Origin: Hirudinaria manillensis
Taxonomy: Eukaryota > Annelida > Clitellata > Hirudinida > Hirudinidae
Length of the DNA stretch: 64,000 bases
NCBI GenBank assembly: GCA_034509925.1
Contig: CM067537.1
Span: 3,137,501-3,201,500 of the forward strand
Reading direction: 5' to 3'
Shown piece after piece: positions 11,542 through 22,554 of this stretch (positions are counted from its first letter, which is position 1; each line of letters begins with the position of its first letter). The translations under genes were made by a program, and so were the position numbers. The notes below the pieces were generated by a model. That model was not told the DNA's origin, made no database searches, and saw nothing but the letters and a program-made list of their open reading frames with translations.

Positions 11542-14500
11542 CAATGTTATTATCGGTGATGTGATCACTAAGTTGGAAAGTAAACATTGCTAAGTAGTTC
11601 TGATGTTCCAACATCAAAGTTGATGAAAATAAAGACGTGAATGATGTTAAAATGGGCCATTTGCATGCAATGCTTTTTGCAGGCAAATACTTTCTAATGT
11701 GTTGACCTTGGTTGTTTTATTTCTCAGTTGATTGGTTGATGTGACTGGTTGATTGGTTGGTTATGTGACCAATTGATTGGTTGATGTGACTGGTTGATTG
11801 GTTGGTTATGTGACCAATTGATTGGTTGATGTGACTGGTTGATTGGTTGATGTGGCTAGTTGATTGGTTATGTGAATACTTGATTGGTTGATGTGACCAG
11901 TTGATTGGTTGATATGGCCAGTTGATTGATTGTTGTGACCAGTTGATTGGTTGATGTGACCAGTTGATTGGTTGATGTGACTGGTTGATTGGTTGGTTAT
12001 GTGACCAATTGATTGGTTGATGTGACTGGTTGATTGGTTGATGTGGCTAGTTGATTGGTTATGTGAATACTTGATTGGTTGATATGGCCAGTTGATTGAT
12101 TGTTGTGACCAGTTGACTGGTTGATGTGACCAGTTGATTGGTTGATGTGACTGGTTGATTGGTTATGTGAACACTTGATTGGTTGATGTGACCAGTTGAT
12201 TGGTCGATGTGCCAGCATAACATCCCATGTTAAGAACTTGGAAGACCCACAAGAGTGCTTCTTGGATGGCTTTCCTAATTACAACAGTCTTGAATGTTGC
12301 ATCATGATTCTGATGATAATGATTCCAGTCGTGTTTGATAATGATATGTTAATGTTTCATTATGATAACAATGTCATCATCGTCGTCGTCGTCATCATCA
12401 GGCTTATCACTATCATCGTCATCAGCGCCGTCGTCGTCGTCGTCATGGTTTCCATTGAAATCAATTTCAATCAGTCTCAGTGTTTAAAGCAGAACTGATG
12501 TGATGTTTCAATGCAAAGCAATTTTTTTTGCAGAATTTTTTTTGAAATCTTTTGCAGAGATTTTCATTAATTTAAAGATTAATTGCCATTTCAAAGGTTA
12601 TTTGTTTGCTCAGTACTTTCGTTTGGAATGTTTGCTGGTTGGTCATTAATTGATTGTGGTTAGACATCAACCATTACATAATGCCATTATATATATATAT
12701 ATATATATTACATAATATTACGTTACATTACGTCATTACATGTAGTAGTATACGAGTTGTTATTATTATTGTTTGTTAATTTAATTAAATTAATTATTTA
12801 ATTTTAATAAATATAACAATAATTTGCGATTTGATTCAATTTGACGAATCTAGTGTTACGAATGGGTGGATGGACTTGTGATGAAAGGACATCAGTTGTA
12901 ATGTAATGTTTAAATGAGTATCCATTTATGAATAGTTAATTGAATAATTATTTATATTTATTAATTATTGTGTATTAATTATAATTATTTATTTATTTAT
13001 TAACCAACCTGACCAATTAACTTATTGATCACCTGGTGATTGACAGATGCACAACCTCCCAGAACCATCCTTCTTGCACGAGTCCATCTCCGCCCTGGGC
13101 ATCGGAACGTTCCAGAATCTAGCGACGGTATTGATCTTTGTGGAGTCGACGACGATGATAATGATGATAATAAAAATATTGGTGGTGGCGACGATGATGA
13201 TGATGATAGAGTTATTGATGGTGACGATGATGGCATCTCTGGCGACGATCGACGATGATGATAACATTTGCGATGATGATGATGATGACAACGATGAAGT
13301 TGACGATGGTGGTGACGATTACTACAATAACAGTTGTGATGATGATGATGATGTTGACGGGGGCGACGGTGATGATGATGATGACGTCTTTGACGTTGAC
13401 GTCTCAATTATAAAGCGTCGACGGCGACATCTATTTCAGATAACCTTCGACACGACCCTCATCGAAGCCGTAAGGTTGTTCCTCGAGCACCGGGTGTCGG
13501 CAGTTCCGGTCGTCGACGGCAACAACAAACTCGTCGGCATCTTCTCCAAGTTTGACTTTTCGGTGGGTGGCGTCTGCCAAAATGGCTGACAAAATGGACT
13601 GGAAACTCAATTCTATTCGTACTGTTCTGTTATTTTTAATTATGGCATTATTTAAACTTAATAAATTATTACATAAATTAACATGTAATTTATTAACATG
13701 TAATTTAATACTTAAATTAACACATAATTTGTTAATTATATGATCTTTTAATTAAGTACAATTCTTTTATAAATTACGTAATTGTCGTCATTGATTTGGA
13801 ATGTTTTTTTATAAAACATTTTAAAGTCAGAAAAATTTTGTAAATGTTGTTTACGAATGTTTTCCATCAAAAATAGTTTGGTGTATAATGGGGTATAAAA
13901 ATGATCAAAATATTTTTTAATATTTTTTAAATACATTTTAAATATTTTTTAATAGATTTTAAATATTTTTTAATAGATTTTAAATATTTTTTAAATACTT
14001 TTTTAATATATTTTTTAAATACTGCCCATGGATTCTAAAAAAAAACAAGAAACAGTTCGGATCTTGAAACGAAACCGAAGCTGTAAAACATTTTTCTTTT
14101 CATCTTCGTTTTAAGATTTTGATTTCAATTTTTGAAATATTTTTGAAATATTTTGCAAAATAACAACTTATTTCAGGAAAATTATTTAATAATATTTTTG
14201 TTCCCACGTTTTAAGATGAAAAGACAAATTATTCGAATAGCATAAACTTCAATGATGGATGATAATATTTGTTGGAATTAATTATTATTATTATTTATAA
14301 ATATTAATTTATAAAATAAAAATATAAATATTAATCATTTTTAATTTCTATTTTAATATTTATAAAAATTAATAATTATAATATTATTATTAACTTCCCC
14401 ACAAAAATCAAATAACTTTATTTTTCACACAAAAATGAATAGCAAATAAAATTTAACTTATTACAAGTATCATTTTATTTAATTAAAAAATAATTTATTT

Positions 14501-16039
14501 ATTTACTTATTTATTTATTTTACAATATTTATTTATTTATTTTATTTTTATGTTTATATACATTCTTGAAGTAGAGGAGAATCTGAAATTTATGGAACAA
14601 ATGTAAAGTCGATAGTAACGGAATTAATTTATTATAAGCAGAGAAAAATTAGTTAACAAAAGTTATTATTATTATTATTATATTAATATTATATTATTAG
14701 TTCCTGTTTGTTATTCACCTGCATAACACGATTCATCCGTGTTCCAGAGATTGGCCTATGACAAATTGTACAACAACCTTGACTTACCTGTCAGAGACAT
14801 TCTGCCCAAAAAACCAGAGGTGAGTTTCATATATACATTTAAAATTACTATTATTATTATTATTATTATTATTTTTATTGATATTATTATTATTGTTAAT
14901 TGATTTATTATTTTATTGCTGTTGTTAAAGTATACTAATTAATTATTAAAGTATATTAATAGTTACAACATATAGATAATGTGAGGTGAACATAGAAATA
15001 AAGGTTCTCATCCTTCCATCCTGTTGTTGCAACTGCCAGATTTTTAATAATTGTTTACAAAAGAACAATTATTATTATTATTATGTTTATATTTGATAGC
15101 AACACAAAATGTTTTATTTATTTATTTATTATTTTGCAATCTCCATGACGATGCAGGAATTCGTGCACATGTTCACGTGCAAGGCTCAGGACAGTCTCAA
15201 GTCTGCCATCGGAAAGATCGTCTCGGCTTCTGTTAGTCCGAATATTTTATGTTAATCAATTGAGTAGGTTGTTGGATTGATTGGTCGGAACATTTTATAT
15301 TAATATTAATTAACTATCACACCTGTAGGAGTTTGAAGGGTTTTATTTTTATGCAATTTGTGATCATGATATGATAATACATGCATGCAGTTTAGTTTTC
15401 ATAAGTTCAATCTGCTCGTGCAATATTACATTAAATACATTAATAAATAATTTCTAGTTTATTAATACTAACTGGTTAACATAAATTAATATTAAAAATT
15501 GATTAAAGTTCATTTAACAATCTACCAGAACTTGTTGCACAGGTTCACAGGTTAATCGTAGTCAACAAGAACAACACCTTGGCTGGAATGTTGTCGTTGT
15601 CTGATATTCTCAAATGCCTCGTTTTGAGGCCGCTCGAAAGTCGTGAGTCGTGGCTTTGGAGAATTATTTATTTATATTATTTATGTTATTTATACTATTT
15701 ATATTAGTTATATTATTTTTACTATATATATTAGTTTATTATTTATTTTATTTATATTATATTTACTATTTATTTACTATAATAATGTAATAATAATAAT
15801 GTAATGCATTATAGTGGGTTATAACTTTTTATAATTATGTGAAAATAAATTGTTTACCATTGTTTACTTTTATAAATTCATAATTTTTAACGGAAATGAA
15901 TCGCAAAAATAAATATCATATCATATTAGGTGCTCATAACATGTGCCAATGTGCAAGACGTGATCGTATGTAAATTAAAGTAACGAAATTAAAATACAGA
16001 TCTGGTCCGATGGCAATTGATAATGCAACATAATAAATG

Positions 16040-16075
<36 letters not shown>

Positions 16076-16335
16076 TATTAATTAATAAGTAATTAATAAT
16101 TAATGCTTAAACCCTTCCTTGCAGTGGACAGTGACTCATACAAGGAAGCAGAAGAAAGGTTCGAATCATTGGAGCTGGAAGGTAAGATGGAGGTCGAGTG
16201 AAGGAGTGAGAAAAAGAAGGAGGAAAAAGAAAGAAGAAAGGAACGAAGGAAGGAAGGAATGAACGAACAAAGGAGTGAAGTTTCATCACCGGTGCTTCTG
16301 CCTCAGGGATGGTTGTAACCATCACTTTCTGCTGA
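1694..16335 (+). CDS. PRKAG: AMP-activated protein kinase gamma subunit (13 exons, 5' incomplete)
   Basis: Exons: 1694-1783, 3050-3131, 6091-6149, 6617-6662, 9443-9525, 10442-10531, 13047-13127, 13440-13562, 14748-14819, 15157-15231, 15543-15642, 16125-16181, 16307-16335. All use AG/GT borders and join to 328 residues in one frame, ending in TGA. The gamma subunit binds AMP, ADP and ATP in four CBS motifs and regulates the kinase. Diagnostic stretches are CYDLIPTSSKIVVFDT, VHRLLVVD with LTHKRML, HRVSAVPVVD with SKFDFS, and VHRLIVV with LSLSDIL. The His-Arg pairs and the Asp of each visible ligand site are kept. The residue matching mammalian gamma-1 Arg70 is Lys (NGVKAGILWDS). The last CBS repeat and the C-terminal tail are divergent. 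N-terminal exons lie upstream of the window. Exon 5 is the least conserved and has a weak donor (gttcac), but phase and alignment support it. Confidence 0.92.
1801..2175. repeat. GAT/GAC trinucleotide repeats in AMPK gamma intron 1
   Basis: Impure GAT, GAC and GGT trinucleotides begin about 20 nt after the donor of the first visible exon and recur to about 2175. The strand is strongly purine-biased, so the transcript would carry (GAU)n next to the 5' splice site. No coding conservation is seen; the acidic translation is a product of the repeat. Confidence 0.85.
2408..2480. repeat. (ATT)n microsatellite
   Basis: About 24 pure ATT units lie in AMPK gamma intron 1. Other pure TAA/ATT runs in this gene are at about 5689-5820, 11485-11540 and 16037-16075. 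Confidence 0.95.
2904..3046. repeat. GAAT/GAAC tetranucleotide repeat abutting a 3' splice site
   Basis: Interspersed GAAT, GAAC and GGAC units run for about 140 bp and end three bases before the AG of the acceptor for exon 2 (3050). The repeat is purine-rich on the sense strand, so this acceptor has no ordinary polypyrimidine tract. A shorter run of the same unit lies at about 30355-30390 in a ZF-B intron. Confidence 0.9.
3132..6090. other. AMPK gamma intron 2: simple repeats and a minisatellite, no gene seen
   Basis: This intron holds TAA/TAAA runs (3430-3540), a CGT/CAT trinucleotide patch (about 3783-3870), a repeat of an AATAATAAGTTATTAATAAG-like unit of about 50 bp (about 4285-4580), the minisatellite at 4671-5290 and a 130-bp ATT run (5689-5820). 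I see no conserved coding sequence or RNA gene. Confidence 0.7.
4671..5290. repeat. Minisatellite, about 46- and 55-bp unit variants, about 12 copies
   Basis: The units share the core AAAAAGTTAGTCAGAATAAA followed by a TAAATTGTAAACACCATC-like part. Long units carry an extra TACAATG segment that short units lack, and the two forms are interspersed. Copies are nearly identical, so expansion is recent. It lies in AMPK gamma intron 2 and is not a CRISPR array: there are no unique spacers and the host is an animal. Confidence 0.92.
8670..8790 (+). other. Hairpin followed by an A-rich tail, possible retroelement 3' end
   Basis: The outer arms are GGG-CAGTCT (8670-8679) and AGACTG-CCC (8706-8715). 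The inner arms are GGAAGC (8687-8692) and GCTTCC (8697-8702). An AT-rich stretch and a run of A (about 8798-8809) follow, a layout like the 3' end of a LINE or SINE. No associated ORF is visible, so the identity is open. Confidence 0.5.
8949..9011 (+). other. Nested stem-loop cluster of unknown function
   Basis: AGTGGGC (8953-8959) pairs with GCCCACT (8980-8986). Its loop contains TGTCA (8961-8965) pairing with TGACA (8970-8974) across a GTAG loop. Flanking GCC and GGC could extend the outer stem. Immediately downstream AAGGGG (8992-8997) pairs with CCCCTT (9005-9010). The block is much more GC-rich than its surroundings. It could be the structured 3' end of a retroelement or a structured RNA; the sequence does not decide. 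Confidence 0.55.
9236..9480 (+). repeat. 136-bp tandem duplication spanning an acceptor and half an exon
   Basis: A GATGATAATAAT-rich stretch, the branch/acceptor region and the first 38 nt of exon 5 occur twice, with acceptors at 9307 and 9443 (offset 136 bp). The second copy runs on into the complete exon; the first diverges after the CCT codon at 9344. Inside the exonic part the only clear difference is a TTT versus TTA codon. Confidence 0.9.
9307..9344 (+). pseudogene. Partial duplicate (decoy) of AMPK gamma exon 5
   Basis: This is the first 38 nt of exon 5, complete with its AG acceptor, but without the 3' half or a recognisable matching donor. Splicing to it instead of 9443 would replace the second half of the exon product. 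It therefore looks like a by-product of the tandem duplication. Confidence 0.8.
9966..10092. repeat. Minisatellite, about 19-20 bp unit
   Basis: About seven copies of a TTTCATACAGTTCATATAG-like unit lie in AMPK gamma intron 5, with small length differences between copies. Confidence 0.9.
10370..10441 (+). repeat. (CAT/CAC)n tract serving as the pyrimidine tract of an acceptor
   Basis: About 70 nt of ATC/CAC trinucleotides run straight into the CAG acceptor of exon 6 (10442). The usual long run of U/C is replaced by a repeat of two pyrimidines and one A. Confidence 0.85.
10532..13046. other. AMPK gamma intron 6: AT-rich sequence and simple repeats
   Basis: Apart from the ATT run (11485-11540), the ATTGG minisatellite (11728-12212), a CGT/CAT trinucleotide patch (about 12372-12446) and a short TA run (about 12691-12708), I see only AT-rich sequence with no coding or RNA signature. 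Confidence 0.65.
11728..12212. repeat. ATTGG-rich minisatellite with higher-order structure
   Basis: About two dozen copies of a 20-21 bp unit like TTGATTGGTTGATGTGACCA occur. Variants (GACCAG, GACTGG, GGCTAG, GAATAC) recur in the same order, giving a higher-order repeat of about 193 bp (for example, the block starting near 11811 is repeated near 12004). Nearly every unit holds ATTGG, the complement of a CCAAT box, about 20 in all. Confidence 0.9.
13128..13439 (+). other. AMPK gamma intron 7: stop-free, 312 nt, multiple of three
   Basis: The intron between exons 7 and 8 is 312 nt, has GT...AG ends and is open in the coding frame. If retained it would add 104 residues, first Met/Ile-rich and then Asp-rich, from a (GAT)n repeat, without disrupting the downstream frame. 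The excised form restores the alignment with known gamma subunits, so excision is the expected main product. Confidence 0.8.
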
Positions 16336-16352
16336 AGAGATTCGGGGCACCT

Positions 16353-16466
<114 letters not shown>

Positions 16467-16569
16467 TTGACAATGATGATGATGATGATGATGTTGATGT
16501 TGTTGGTGATGACTGGCTTGGGCATGCTTGTGACTGCTATGGCACTATGCCATTGGTTATGGCAGTAGT

Positions 16570-17990
16570 GATGATGATGATCAAATTAGAGTGAGAATGT
16601 AGGAAAAAGACTATTATAATTATAATCAATTATTTAGATTCAAAATTAATGTTGATTAATGCAAATTTATCAATTTAGTTTCTTAATTTAATTCAATTTA
16701 TTAATAATGAATGAATGAATTAATTAATTACGAAATCATTGCTTTTCACGAATCAGAACTTCATTCTAATATATCTATATATATATTCGTAAACAAATTT
16801 GCAATTATATTTGTTTTCAAATTTTCTTTCCCGTTCAATCCAGTCTTCCTCGGCTCGACATCCGATAGGTTTTTTTATTTTTTTTTGAGAACAGGTGCAA
16901 ATGAAAGCAAGGCATGATTTACGATGCATTTCGTTTTAAAAAGTGGCATTTACTCTCAAAAACCAGTTTTTTGTTTGAGTTTTTGAATTTCAAATGATAA
17001 TTATAATTGTAGTCATTATTATTATATAATTTATAATATTGTATTTTGTCATTATCATTATTATTATTATTATTTGCAGCTATTATCTTGCTAAATGAAA
17101 ATTGTAAGAATTCATAATTTAATATCTCCATTTGAGTACCTTGTTTGTGGTGCGATTTCTGGTGCCAAACATTGATTGTTGTTCTGTGGAAACAATCGAA
17201 GTTTCCTCCCAACTTCTTTCGTTTCGTTGGAAAAGTTGTTTTCGATTGTTGTTGCTGTTGTTTGGGTCGCCCACTCTTCAGCAGCGAATTGGTTTGTTGT
17301 GGAGTTTGTACAACAATTATACGACAACAACAACAACATGCCATAGAGTGGTTTTTTTTTTAAATTGAAAAGGATGCGATTCGATTTTAAATGTATGAGT
17401 ATCCATAAGATTGGAATTGTTGGTCAGGCCATGTGTAAATGCAAATCAGTTTTAAATATGACTTAACACTGGCGATTATTAATGCTAATAAGGAATATTA
17501 TATTCTTTAGCTACATTGATGCACTTTGAGAATAAGTTTTGGAGATGCTTTAAAAGTGCCTATGCATCAAGAGATTTATCCAGACCAATTGGACACTAGT
17601 CACAAGCTAGGAATTTTTAAAACTGAACCAAAAATTTCCAAAAGAACTATTTAAAAAAAGTAATGGAATTAATTTAAGCTGGAATCTAATTTAAAAATTC
17701 TGCCACGAATTGTCGAGAAGCTATCCGTGTAAGTTGGTCCCATTTGATCGGAACCATATTACGATTTCCGTACCGCAACTTATATACCTCAATTGGATGC
17801 ATCGAAAATTCATTCAATAGAATTAAAACGTTATTTCATTAAATCTAATTAATTATTTTAAAAAAAGTTAACATTATAAAAACATGACCTCGATTGCGTA
17901 ATCTGATAATCTAAATAGGTTATCGAAAACCACACCAGACACGACTTAAATATAAATCACCTTCAAACTCATGTACCGAGTATTCAATAC
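16570..17990. other. Intergenic AT-rich sequence, nothing recognised
   Basis: This lies between the AMPK gamma 3' end and the SINE-like block. There are short TTA runs and a CAA/TTG patch (about 17246-17338), but no conserved coding sequence. Confidence 0.6.
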
Positions 17991-18300
17991 CACCGAAATC
18001 TAAATTCGGCAAAACCACGCCGGCGATAAGCCCCGTTGGGTCGCCGGGGCGAGGGATCGAACCAACACCCCCTAAGGCGAATTACTGTGCTGTGACGACC
18101 GACCGTGCAACCCCCGAGCTCAGCGGCCTCTCAGCTCCGACGAGGGGGCGTCCGCACGTGGCATCGGACCACCGTCCGTGACACCGCTGCCCGTCGTCCG
18201 GGGACTTTCCCAGGGTCGGAGGGCCACAAGGACCCGTGCGTCCACCCTTTCTCGCCTCGCCGTCGTCGTAAGGTAGGGGAACTGCGAGCAGATATATAGT
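17940..18300 (-). mobile_element. GC-rich tRNA-derived SINE-like element
   Basis: On the minus strand an A-box-like sequence (18101-18120, reading AGCTCGGGGGTTGCACGGTC) is followed about 40 nt later by a B-box GGTTCGATCC (18054-18063). That is the spacing of a tRNA-type RNA polymerase III promoter. The surroundings (about 18005-18285) are far more GC-rich than the rest of the window. A complete tRNA fold is not evident, so this is called a SINE-like or degraded tRNA-derived repeat. Its limits are approximate. Confidence 0.55.
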
Positions 18301-18645
18301 TCAGAATTCAATGTGAAAATAGATCCACTACTCCTATGCGTTTACTTGTAATTTTAATTTGCTTGTAACTATTCTGATTTCCTATCAATTTGAGAAACGA
18401 TCGATTGAATGTTTATTGTATTATTAAATGTTTTACGAAAGTAAGGCGCCACCTATGGAGCAGATATATAGTGCATGAATTTGAGATCGGAATACCGAGG
18501 TGTTTAAGAATTCAATGTCAAAATAGATACACTGCTCCTAGATGCTAACTTGTAACTCTTCTGATTTCCTATTAACTTGAGAAACGATCGATTGAATGTT
18601 TATTGTATTATTAATTGTTTTACAAACATGACGCGCCACCTCTGG
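18289..18645. repeat. Tandem duplication, about 175 bp per copy
   Basis: Two copies share GCAGATATATAG, GAATTCAATGT, CACTRCTCCTA-like and GAAACGATCGATTGAATGTT segments, and each ends near GCGCCACCT. Divergence is moderate. It starts where the GC-rich SINE-like block ends. Confidence 0.85.
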
Positions 18646-19260
18646 TATAGTTTGTAAAATTTAAATTTAAAAGTAAAGGTGAATAACAAAATAAGGCGGA
18701 ATGAATTCGTGCCGCAAAAACAACAAAACTTCGTATGAGATGAACATGAACCAATGAAATAAATTTAAAATAATTAATCTGTGCATCTGTGCCTACACTA
18801 CTCACTTCTTCAACAAAAAGTCATAACAACCACATTAAAATCTCTCACAACGTCTGACAAAAAAAATGGCAAACTTATCGTCTGAACCGAACCAAGCCAT
18901 GATTCACAACTTCTCGCAAGATATTCTGATCCAATACAGAGCAGACCAAACAATAAACAAATTTTAAAAGTATGGGTCTTCAAACTATTTTCCAATGAGC
19001 TCATAGGCAACAATTACCCCTTGGTTTGACTTCTAACAAAAGCACTCATATCTCAGACTCTGAACAATTCGTGGATTCCATCGACCAAAATAAAATCAAT
19101 TCCAAAGAAAAAGACTTTCTACTGGTTTTATGTCCAACATCTATTTACAAGTTCTACCGAAACAGAATGATTCTAGAGATTTAGACACAGTTAAACAATT
19201 GTCTTTAAAAAATAAAAACAACAACAACAATAATAATAATAATAACACATCCTCTCTTCT

Positions 19261-21368
19261 CTAATCCCCACATGACCCCGCTATGGCAACAGCTGCATTT
19301 TTCTTGGCCTTCCTCTGTAGTTCGGGATTCATGACGTTTTGTCGGTCACCCCTGCACTTGGGGCAAAACCATTTGCCCTTCGGCTTGTGGGTAAGGTCGA
19401 CGCAACGGAAATGAAACCATTCGATATCACAGTTGTCATTGTCGCAGCCAATCATTTCTCCATAAGATACCTGAGGGTGAAATTAATTGCATTAATTATT
19501 AAACTGGCATATCATTAATAAGTGTCTCATACTGATGTAAAATGTTAATTATGTGGTAATCAAGTCAATCAATATTGATTTCTAATCAGTTAAATTTATT
19601 ATAAATTTTCATTAAATATTACTTTATAGCAAACTTTATCCTAATATGCCAAATAAACACATCAGGATAATAACAGATATTATATCAACGTTTTATATCA
19701 CATTATTTTCAAATGCATTTTTAAAACAAATGAATGAATCTTCTTTAATAATAAGTTAACAAATTTGGCTAGCTTTAAATAAAATAAACAATATATCTAA
19801 TAATAACAAACGTGTAATTAGAACAAACCTCGCGACAGCTGCAGTATACCGGTTCGTTGGGATCTATATTTCCAATAATCTTCACACTGCCCTGTAACCT
19901 CTCATTGACCTTTTCCTTTCTCGTCTTCTTCTTTTTTGGTCGTTCCTCTTCCTCCTTTAAAAGATTGATTAGAAATTAAATTTATTAAATTAAAAAATAT
20001 ATATAAATATTAAATTATTAACAAAAGTCCATTAAAATAAATCAAAGCTGTTAATGGCCATTTCAAATATAATACAAGCATTAGTGACATTGTGCCTGAT
20101 TATGCTGAAACAATGACATGGATATTATTGCTATTATCTTCAAATATCCCTTAAGTAATGCATTACCTAATCAGTGAACATTCCACATGTTCTACCACAA
20201 TGTATTGTTGGATCCAACAGTATGCTTTGTACAGCATTGATATGTATTATGTAATACAAGATTTCAAAGTAGTTCTTGAAATGGGCATTAGTAACAAAAG
20301 CAGTAACATTATTAACAGTTATTGAAAATTAGTGTTAAAGAAAAGATGAAGTAATACCCTGCTAAGTGTATCAGAATCAAAAACTGATCAATCTCATGCT
20401 ATTGAATTTCCCCTTGGAAACCCAATTCTAGCTAAAATTATTGTATTACCATTATATTACAAATCTATAATGTTCTACAATATTCAAATATCCAGATATT
20501 AAGATTCCTTTTATGGTAAATCTGCTTAATCAACAGGTATGCAAATTACACAAATAAAGAATCCACATAAATCAATCATCTGTTTGGTACCAACCTTCTT
20601 TTCCTCCTCTCTGGTAAAGACCTGCTCTTGCGTAGAAGATCTCTGGCGGCCATGTCGTTTGCGCTTGTTGCTGTCATGTTTCTCTTCAACTTTGTTGTTG
20701 TAATTGTTGGATGATCGTGTGTTTAGGCTGTAGGGGACATCAGCAGATAATCTGCTTTGGCTCTCTGCAGCAATGGTTTCCTCTTCTTTTAACGAGTTTG
20801 TATTTGTTGGTTGAGTTGGAACATCTGTCAACATAAATATTTATCCACTGATGAATCTCTTCAGAATATTAATAATATAATATTATGCTAAGGATGCTTT
20901 GTCCCACGTGAATGGAATGCAAAGAATAATAATTGGTGCTATAAATAACTTACCTAAGTGTTCATCTGTCTCTAATTCTCTGACTTTGTTTTCAATTAGA
21001 TCAGCCATTAAGGCCAAAATATCGAGCTTTTGATCGCCAAGTTCGTTTTGTTTTATCAGGCATCTTTGAATTTGAAGTATGGCCTGCTTTTTGTGAGAAG
21101 CGTCGATCGACTTGGTAACAGCTTCATTGTATTTCATTATGTCAGCAGAAATTTCTGAAGATGAGGTATAAAATACTTGATTCTATGAGTAAACCGATGA
21201 AAGATGTAGGTCCTCCTTACCTTTAATTTGGCATGCCAGCTCTCTATAATGCGTTATGTAGTACTGTAATTCTGTAGGAAGGTAATCGGCATTTTCTAAA
21301 TATCCTTCGACATAAGATATCGAAGCAAATGTTTCAACTGTCGACGTTTGACTATTTGAACCTAACAT
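19261..21368 (-). CDS. ING: ING1/ING2-type inhibitor of growth protein (PHD finger)
   Basis: Five exons: 21221-21368 (first in-frame ATG; the frame stays open upstream to 21419 but without an ATG), 20954-21154, 20595-20824, 19829-19954, 19261-19470. About 304 residues. ING proteins read H3K4me3 and direct histone acetylase or deacetylase complexes. The N-terminal ING domain shows [17 protein letters not shown] and, in exon 2, [19 protein letters not shown]. The middle is Ser/Asn-rich with a basic NLS-like stretch (KRKRHGRQR) and [10 protein letters not shown]. The C-terminal PHD finger reads [28 protein letters not shown] and [11 protein letters not shown], with all zinc ligands present. Helix 2 is closer to ING1/2 than ING4/5. 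A non-coding or short coding 5' exon is possible. Confidence 0.9.
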
Positions 21369-21419
21369 ATTTTGATTAAGGCTTGGCGACGCCTTTGGAT
21401 TATTATCCAAGTCTTCCAC

Positions 21420-22554
21420 TATTGCTTTAGTATAACATAGAAATTCTTACGCACCGTCTAAAAGTAAATACGTCAAATACTTTCAATAATTCAAATGTAA
21501 ACTTCGTAATTTTATGTTGAAAATATTAAATAAATATTAACTTAAAATTTAGTTAATGTTCAAAAATTAAATTTGTTATTCACAACTGACAATGTTGAGA
21601 CTTACGGTTTTGAAAGGTTAATCCAATTTGTTCTATTTCCTTAATTAGTGTTCTTTAACATTTATTTAGGACTAAGTTTTTAAAATAAAGTTCAATATTT
21701 TTATAAATCTTTTTTTGTATGATTAATAATTCATACCCTCGAGGGTTAGCGATTAATGACTTGTAAACAAAATGCTGGAATGTTGATCTAGACGCATTTA
21801 TTAATTGCTAAGTTGCTAAGGTGTAACATCTCCGTAATATTTAAATCAAACAAATTTCGATTTGTTTGTTTGCGAACTGATAAATGCAACACCCAATGTT
21901 CAATAAAACAATTTGTATTTAAATAACTTGTTCTTAATACTATATATTCCGATAAATGTCAGATGATATTAGTGACGTTTTGTTTTATTTTTTCGATTTC
22001 AACCTTTATTTTGTAAATTTTTAGATATCCGTATATAAAATATTTGCATATTTCTAAATTTCAATATTTTTGTATTTGATTTTTTTACCCCACCAACGTG
22101 AAGCTACCTGGCATATGGCGCTCCCTTTGGTGCGCAACTACATTATGTAGGACGTCTACTAGCATGATAAGAATTCAATAGCAATGTTAAGCTTATTAAC
22201 ACTTCTTTATTCCACTTTTCAAACCGAAAATGTAACAAACCTCAATTTTTAATTAAAGTAACAACTAAAATATATTTAACCTTACCAAAGAAAACAAAAA
22301 TACTAGACTTAATTAAATCGCACCTTAACTACATGCATTGTCATGGAAACGCAAGACAAACGACGTTTTAAAGTCCAGTGGAAATTGCGATGGAGATTAA
22401 AAGTCTATTTAAGTTTTAATTTCAAAAATAAATCAACAACGACTACGTAATAGTGCTGACGAGACAAAACACGACTTCGCAATTAGAAACAAATTCTATT
22501 TAAAAAAAAACAAACGCAGGAACTAGGTGATACTATAATGATACTACAGCGATA
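21420..22554. other. Intergenic region upstream of ING and downstream of ZF-A
   Basis: AT-rich sequence. TTTATT on the plus strand near 22205 would be an AATAAA for ZF-A. I see no ORF with family features. The ING promoter should lie in the left part. Confidence 0.5.

Noticed and set aside
18040-18125. Functional tRNA gene on the minus strand
   Set aside because: A- and B-box-like sequences are present, but the acceptor and T stems do not close convincingly and no anticodon arm is clear. It is better described as tRNA-derived.
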